A DNA stretch of 64,000 bases from Canna indica (taxonomy: Eukaryota; Streptophyta; Magnoliopsida; Zingiberales; Cannaceae): positions 11,129,501-11,193,500 of the forward strand of contig CP136896.1 of the NCBI GenBank assembly GCA_034359265.1, given 5' to 3'. A program made the position numbers and the translations under genes. Under the pieces are notes generated by a model that saw only the letters and a list, made by a program, of their open reading frames with translations, ran no database searches and was not told the origin of the DNA. Positions 58,700 to 64,000 of this stretch are shown here, piece by piece (within the stretch, counting starts at the first letter, position 1; each line of letters begins with the position of its first letter).

Positions 58700-59820
58700 T
58701 GCAGGGAGGCAATTGAAATCAATTAACCACGATTAATAGTAAAATTTGATTTCTGATGATAAATTTATAATTCAATTTCGATTTTGATTGATAAATTTAA
58801 AAAATAATTAATTTTGATTCGATTCAATTTCGATTATTGAATTTCGGTTATCGATTTGCAGATAATCAATAATCGAAACTGATTATAATTTCGATTTCGG
58901 TTACCGACTATCCGCGAATAATCGGTAACCGAAATCGATTATAGTTGATTATTATTAGAGTTGTTCATGGGTCAAACCCGACCCAATAAACTCGAGAAAT
59001 CGACCCGACCCGAACCAATCGGGCTAGATCGGATCGGGTTCAAAATTTTGAAATCCGATTATAATCGGGTCGGGTCCGAATTTAAATATTTAAAATCCGA
59101 TGACTTGAGACCCGACTCGATTACCTTTTTTTTTCAAAATATTTATTAAAAACCAACTCGGGGAGACGTGGTTTCGTGTCTTCCCCGAGAATACATGGTG
59201 CGAGACGCATATGCCCCAGATTACGCAGCCTGCGTGGCCGCATAACCTCGGGAATACGTCGTGTATTCCCTCGGGTGTTGAGACACGCGTGTCTTGTTCA
59301 AGTTTTTTTTATTTTTTTTAACGAGTAGCTGATTACCTGACCCGACCCGATCCGATTTTGGGCGGGTCGGTTCGGGTTGAGTTCAAAAAAATCTATCTTC
59401 AAACTCGACCCGACCCATTTGTTTGTTGGTTGGGCCGGGCCGATTTTTCTCCAAACCCGACCCGTGAACAGCCCTAATTATTATACATAATTAATAAATT
59501 AAATAATAATAATTAAAAAATTATCTATCTATTTATTTATTTTTAACCGATTATTCGTTTACTAATCGATAACTAGTTAGTAAACGGATAATTGTATCTA
59601 TTCGAATCGAACTAATCAGTTTCAGTTATCCGTCGGATAATTGGTAATAAATCGATTTTAGTTATCCGTCGAATAATTGGTAATATATCTATTTCGGTTT
59701 TAGATATTAGTTTTTAAAATCGGACGATTTTTGTTTTAATTTTGATTAATAAGTTTATAAACAGTTTTGGTTCTGGTTAATCATAAAAAATGCGATTAAC
59801 TGAATAAGCGTTTATCTCTA
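58700..59820. mobile_element. Decayed hAT-like element, outer
   Basis: Both ends are rich in GGTTAATCG/CGATTAACC-like words (ATCAATTAACCACGATTAA; TGCGATTAACTGAATAAGCG). They begin CAGGGAGGCAATTG and, in reverse complement, TAGAGATAAACGC, like hAT ends. No target duplication is visible. It hosts the 521-bp hAT at 58956-59476. Confidence 0.4.
58956..59476. mobile_element. Non-autonomous hAT, 521 bp, ACCCG family
   Basis: Perfect 8-bp duplications ATTATTAT (58948-58955 and 59477-59484). Ends TAGAGTTGTTCATGGGTC and (reverse complement) TAGGGCTGTTCACGGGTC. The interior shares GATTATAATCGGGT and AAACCCGACCCGTGAAC with the element at 62984-63457. Confidence 0.9.
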
Positions 59821-59959
59821 CTCAAATAAGTTCATTTGCAACAGTATTATTATTAGTAAATAGGATTTTAAAATTTCATAATATGAAAAATTGGTTTTCG
59901 CTTGTTTGAGAAATGAATGGTCCGATGACCAAGTATATCTCTGAAACAACTACTAGATG

Positions 59960-60600
59960 CAATCATGAATGGTAATATTGTCCGTACTCGCGGTTACCAG
60001 CATATATTTACCCGACACAAGTCGAGTATGAGGAATATATTATACCCACGGGTATGGGTACATGTATAAATTTTTACCCATTTAATAAACGAGTACATGT
60101 ACTACTATACTATCCACACTCGCGAATACTCCCTACATGCCAATATTTATTAAATATTAAATTTAAGTTTTTATATATTAATATTTAATAAAAAATTTAA
60201 AAATAAATCTAAAAAATCTATTCATTAAATTTCATCTATCCAAATATAATATATTTTTGTATATTATATCGTTGCAAGTACTTTGATTTTAAATTTTATG
60301 TTGCATTAAAATAATTTTATGGTTTAGTATTTAATTGTTATATAGTTTATTTTATAATTTAGTATTTTCCAAGCAAGTTATCGATAGGGGTGGAATGAGA
60401 ATATTTGATTGTATATTAAAACAAAATAATTTTTTTATAATAACTTAAATGGGTATCCGCTAGTATCAATTATTCGCATGGGGACGAGTGAAGGATACCC
60501 GTCGCGAGTGCGGGTGCTGAGTATAGGAGATGAGTTTAGTGCAGGTGCGACAGTATTTGCCTCGAACTCCACCTGTTAGACATCCATGGATGTGATCTTG
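59960..60600. mobile_element. Decayed hAT-like element rich in ACCCG
   Basis: GTAATATTGTCCGTACTCGC, TATACCCACGGGTATGGGTA and TACCCGTCGCGAGTGCGGGT resemble the arms of the hAT at 26913-27427. The termini are too eroded to set. Confidence 0.4.
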
Positions 60601-60958
60601 GCGCGTGACAACTGACAACCGCACCACGGTCGCCCCGATATTGCTTTAAGATTCGAACAATTATTAGTTGCTTTGAGAACCGTGCATTCACCTCTCTTTC
60701 TTTTATGTTTTTTTCTTAGCGTTCACCTCTCGTTACCGAAAAAGGTTAAAAAATAGAGGGGAAAAGAAAAAGAAATGGCAACCGCAGACGAAGATTAGTA
60801 GATCGGAAACCGTCCGGTTATTGACGAACAGCACTTGAAAGCGACTGTGAGAGATCTGTAGCGAGACGGTGTCGAGGAGTGGCCATTGGTGGAGGAATCG
60901 GAGGCGGTCAGGGTTACAGAGACGTGAAGAGGATCGGCAGACTTGATCCAAGGCGGCG

Positions 60959-61033
60959 ATGATCCGGAAGGCCGTCATCACTTTGCTCGCTCTCACCGTC
61001 ATCCTTATCGGCTTTGCCCTCATCAACAAGGAG
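60959..61033 (+). CDS. Possible first exon of an unrecognised membrane or secreted protein
   Basis: From ATG the frame gives a basic start (MIRKA) and a strongly hydrophobic run (VITLLALTVILIGFALI) ending NKE before a possible GT donor at 61034. It is preceded by a purine-rich leader and followed by T-rich intron-like sequence. It could be a signal anchor. No later exon was found with confidence in the window, so the gene may continue beyond it or not exist. The minus-strand frame over it (60733-61029) is less likely. Confidence 0.35.
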
Positions 61034-62050
61034 GTCCCACAGCTTCCCCTTTCTCTTCCTGATCTCTCTTTTCTAACCCGTTTTTCTCGCTCCCTTGTTC
61101 TTGATTACGGTCTTGAATGATCTTGGTGTCTGGAATGAGCCCTTTTTTCTAGAGGGATTTGCTTGTTCGCGTAGAATTTGATTTTTACATGTATATTAGG
61201 TCAATGTAGGTCAATACGGCAAGTACTGTAAGGGGGTTTTGTATCTTATCGAGCTGATCTTCTTTTGTATCAGGTCAGGGGGTTAGGGATTATAACTGTA
61301 TTTAAGTTGGAGTGTTAAGGCAACTTGATAAGTTTAATTTGTGCTGTTTTTCTTTATTGTTTTAAGTTTTGGTAGAAACATTACACTGACAGGTTCAGTA
61401 TTTGGATTCTGACATAGTGAACCATTTTCCTAGGCTTGCCACCATGGTTCTTGTGTATTTTTTCATGAATTTTCTTTGGGAATTCTAAATTCTAACTGAT
61501 AATTATATTGGATGGTAAATAAATAAGGACGCATTTACATTATCCTCCATGAAGATAAGGAAATGAAATCATGTGATGGTAAATGTAACATCTGAAAACG
61601 TGATTTGCACTGGAACTTGAAGGAGAAATTATATTAGCAATACTAATAACTCAAGGATTAATTTTTATTTTTATTTTTTCATAAAATAGATAATCATGCC
61701 CTATACTTAGAAGAGAACTTTTGAGGTATGTGTTATAGTTTATATCTGCACGTATATATATTGTTATGAAGATATAGAACTTTATTTAAAAGAACTATAG
61801 ATTGGGCAAAACAAGACCCATTACATCAGCATGAAAGAAAATATCCTGGTGGGTTGGCCAACTCCTAAGCCAACACGCATTTCAGGAACTTATTCTAGCT
61901 TTGACTTGTTTCCCAGTCTTAATGCCTCTAAGAATCTAACACCATAGACAACCTTAATTTCATCAAAATTACCTAAAAGCAAAAACACATCATTTATCAT
62001 AGAACTGATGCTCCATGGAACATGGTGTTCCTTATTGACTCATTGAGCCA
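61034..62050. other. Intron-like or intergenic T-rich DNA
   Basis: No recognised coding or repeat sequence. Confidence 0.5.
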
Positions 62051-62059
62051 AAATTTGTG

Positions 62060-63650
62060 AGTTTATCTCAATGTGAAGTTTGCAGATCCCGGTGTGGATT
62101 GCCAGATGCGATCCTTCTTTTAAAACTCTTTTTTCCCCAATAGAGGGCCCATCCACTCTCATTGGAAACAACCATCACTCCCTTGTGACGTCCCTCCTCA
62201 TTTTGCAAGATAGCAACTGCAGCATCTCTTCCATTAGTGTCCAATGAAGATCTATCAATGCTAAGTTTCACCCATCGCCAAGAGGGGTGTTGCCATTTGT
62301 GTTGAATAGATTGCTCAACTAAAGTCATCTCAGACATATTAGTTTCAACATAATTATTGAAATCAGTTAAAGCATTAAGGAAAACTATCATAGATACTCT
62401 TTGATTACCGAAGATAGCATTTACATCTCTTGTAAGTTTTAAGATTACTTTTTTACTGAAGTATGAGACAAGCCTCACAGAATTTTATTATGAAGCATAA
62501 CGACTAATATGTTTAGAGAGCCTCACTACATATAGTCACAAAAATATGGGCAAGCCTCAAAACATAGCAGGTTTAAGAGAGTATAGCACTTCAGTGATAA
62601 GCAAGAGAGTATAGCACTTCAGTGACAAGCAATACAGTTCTAGGCTCTCAAAAATCAAAATATTCAGAGCCCACTAATGCAACAAAGTTCTCTGCATCTT
62701 TTGTAGCCACTCGATTCTTCCAAGAGTCTAGCAGTAGGAGGAAATTAAACCAGATGGTGTCCAGCAAACAAGATTTTCTATTGGAACGCCTTGTTATTTT
62801 TTTTCCCTCCCAACAATCCAAAACCATGCTTGAACCACAGTTGTGCAAATTATATTCTTGCACCTTGATGTCTTTTGCCAAGGAGAAGGATGTTGCATTG
62901 AGAAGCAATTTTCTCCCAACCTTTGGCTGCTACACAACAGTCTTGGAATAAATGGTTATGAGTTTCTTCTTCCCCATTGCAATTAGGGCTGTTCATGGTT
63001 CAAACCTGACCCAATGAACCCGAGAAACCGACCTAACCCGAATCAATCGGGCCGGGTTGGGTAATCGGTTCGGGCCGGGTTCAAATATTTGAAACCCGAT
63101 TATAATCGGGTTGGGTCCAGGTTTCAATATTTAAAACCCGATGACCCGAGACCCGACCCGGTTATCCGAATTTTTTATATTTTTTAATTATTTTTAAAAT
63201 ATTTATATTAAAAAAATATTTTTATTTTTATTTTTTTTTAAAAAATATTGTTAAAAACTCATTTTTTTCCTAAACGGGTAAACCCGACTACCCGATCCGA
63301 CCTGACCCGACCTAGGTTGGGTTGGGTCAGGTCGGGTTTGAGAGGTGAAAAATTTTCAACCCGACCCGACCCGACCCTATTATACTTGGTCGGGTCGGAT
63401 AGATTTTTTTCCTAAACCCGACCCGACCCGACCCGACCCGACCCGTGAACACCCCTAATTGCAATCACACAAATAGTTTTAGTTTCATATATTATGCCCT
63501 TTCTCCTCAATCTATTCTTGGTGTACAACCTCTGTTCCGCAGCGAAGTAGAAGAATAATTGTCCTTCCAGGTGTCGAAGATCCCCAAACCTCCTTGTATG
63601 ATTTATGCTACCCCACCAAAAGAAATGAATCTATAGACTGATCTTTACTG
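62060..63650 (-). mobile_element. LINE fragment (zf-RVT and RNase H-like), split by a hAT
   Basis: On the minus strand, 63600-63466 encodes RLYTKNRLRRKGIIYETK. After the inserted hAT it continues with GEEETHNHLFQDCCVAAKGW (about 62985-62880): together the zf-RVT segment. Downstream, 62400-62070 encodes HPSWRWVKLSIDRSS and AVAILQNEEGRHKG, the start of the RNase H-like domain that follows in plant L1 elements. Stops and shifts are frequent, and the copy is dead. Confidence 0.75.
62984..63457. mobile_element. Non-autonomous hAT, 474 bp, ACCCG family
   Basis: Perfect 8-bp duplications ATTGCAAT (62976-62983 and 63458-63465). Ends TAGGGCTGTTCATGG and (reverse complement) TAGGGGTGTTCACGG. Near the right end GACCC repeats six or more times. 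It lies in the LINE fragment and is of the same family as 58956-59476. Confidence 0.92.
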
Positions 63651-64000
63651 AGTATGCTTCCTTTACATCCCATCTCCATCTCCATATACATACCCTTCCT
63701 GTCTAATTAGAGTATGTGATGTTTGTATTAAGGAATGACACCTGTCAGCGTCCACAGGTTGGAAGAAAACAAGTCCCATGCTCAGTTCATCAAGCTGAAT
63801 TGAAGCAAAAGAGATGTTTTGATCAGTTGCAGCAGCAAATAGGTCTGCTAAAAATGCTCATTTGTAGCATCCATTTATCTTTCCAAGATAATCCTTGGCC
63901 TCCTGACGTTGGTTCTAATAGTATGATTGCTCGTGCTATGTCTTGGGTATGTGCCAAATTACGCCAGTGAGACCACCTTGGAGTAACTGGTGCAACATTG
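63651..64000. other. Right edge, unassigned
   Basis: An open frame at 63716-63970 (84 residues, Gln/Lys-rich, QAELKQKRCFDQLQQQ) is not recognised. It could be an exon or part of another repeat. Confidence 0.3.

Noticed and set aside
63405..63450. Runs of ACCCG/GACCC that might be telomere-like
   Set aside because: The unit is not the plant telomere repeat, and it forms the subterminal part of a hAT with exact ends.

Overview
The window is nuclear DNA from a flowering plant. Spliceosomal GT-AG introns, plant gene families and many plant-type transposons all show this. GC-rich coding exons (the thaumatin-like and PLC-X genes) set in AT-rich, transposon-filled intergenic DNA suggest a monocot, probably a commelinid. 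The species cannot be named from the sequence alone.

Host genes are few. Two PI-PLC X-domain paralogues lie on the minus strand (10892-11848 and 20680-21705). Two thaumatin-like protein genes lie on the plus strand (38250-39946 and 48475-50764); each has a three-exon structure whose small last exon encodes a GPI-anchor-like tail. A complete 15-exon ER HSP90 (GRP94/endoplasmin, ending in KDEL) lies on the minus strand (52097-58136). There is also a frameshifted class I TCP transcription-factor pseudogene (24448-25090, minus) and one uncertain first exon (60959-61033, plus). Both gene pairs look like local duplications later pushed apart by transposons.

The rest is layered mobile DNA. From 1 to 10153 the 3' end of a Tat-type Ty3/Gypsy element carries a hAT element in the last bases of its LTR. 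That hAT holds a SINE and is itself split by a 6.4-kb CACTA element with two minus-strand transposase genes. From 12372 to 16111 lies a Mutator-like element with a perfect 9-bp target duplication and a broken Ulp1-type protease gene. A LINE fragment (16300-17345) and a 5'-LTR/gag fragment of the Gypsy family (17349-18930) follow. Between 22.7 and 33.3 kb are an AT-rich foldback, the TCP pseudogene, a 159-bp duplication, a 515-bp hAT, a 1.7-kb MULE, a 2.6-kb solo LTR and a 506-bp hAT. From 33.6 to 37.8 kb lies the 3' half of another Tat-type element: integrase end, a 386-bp tandem array in its 3' UTR, and an LTR ending about 445 bp upstream of the first thaumatin-like gene. The space between the two thaumatin-like genes holds a probable Helitron end, several foldback or MULE-type elements (one carrying a miniature CACTA) and Copia LTR pieces. 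Small non-autonomous hATs with exact 8-bp duplications also sit in GRP94 intron 9, upstream of GRP94 and inside a LINE fragment near the right edge.

I found no convincing undescribed system. The strongest leads are the Ulp1-bearing MULE with a lost catalytic cysteine, the CACTA element with a transposase core deletion plus a promoter-side hairpin and minisatellite, and the retrotransposon-borne 386-bp tandem array.
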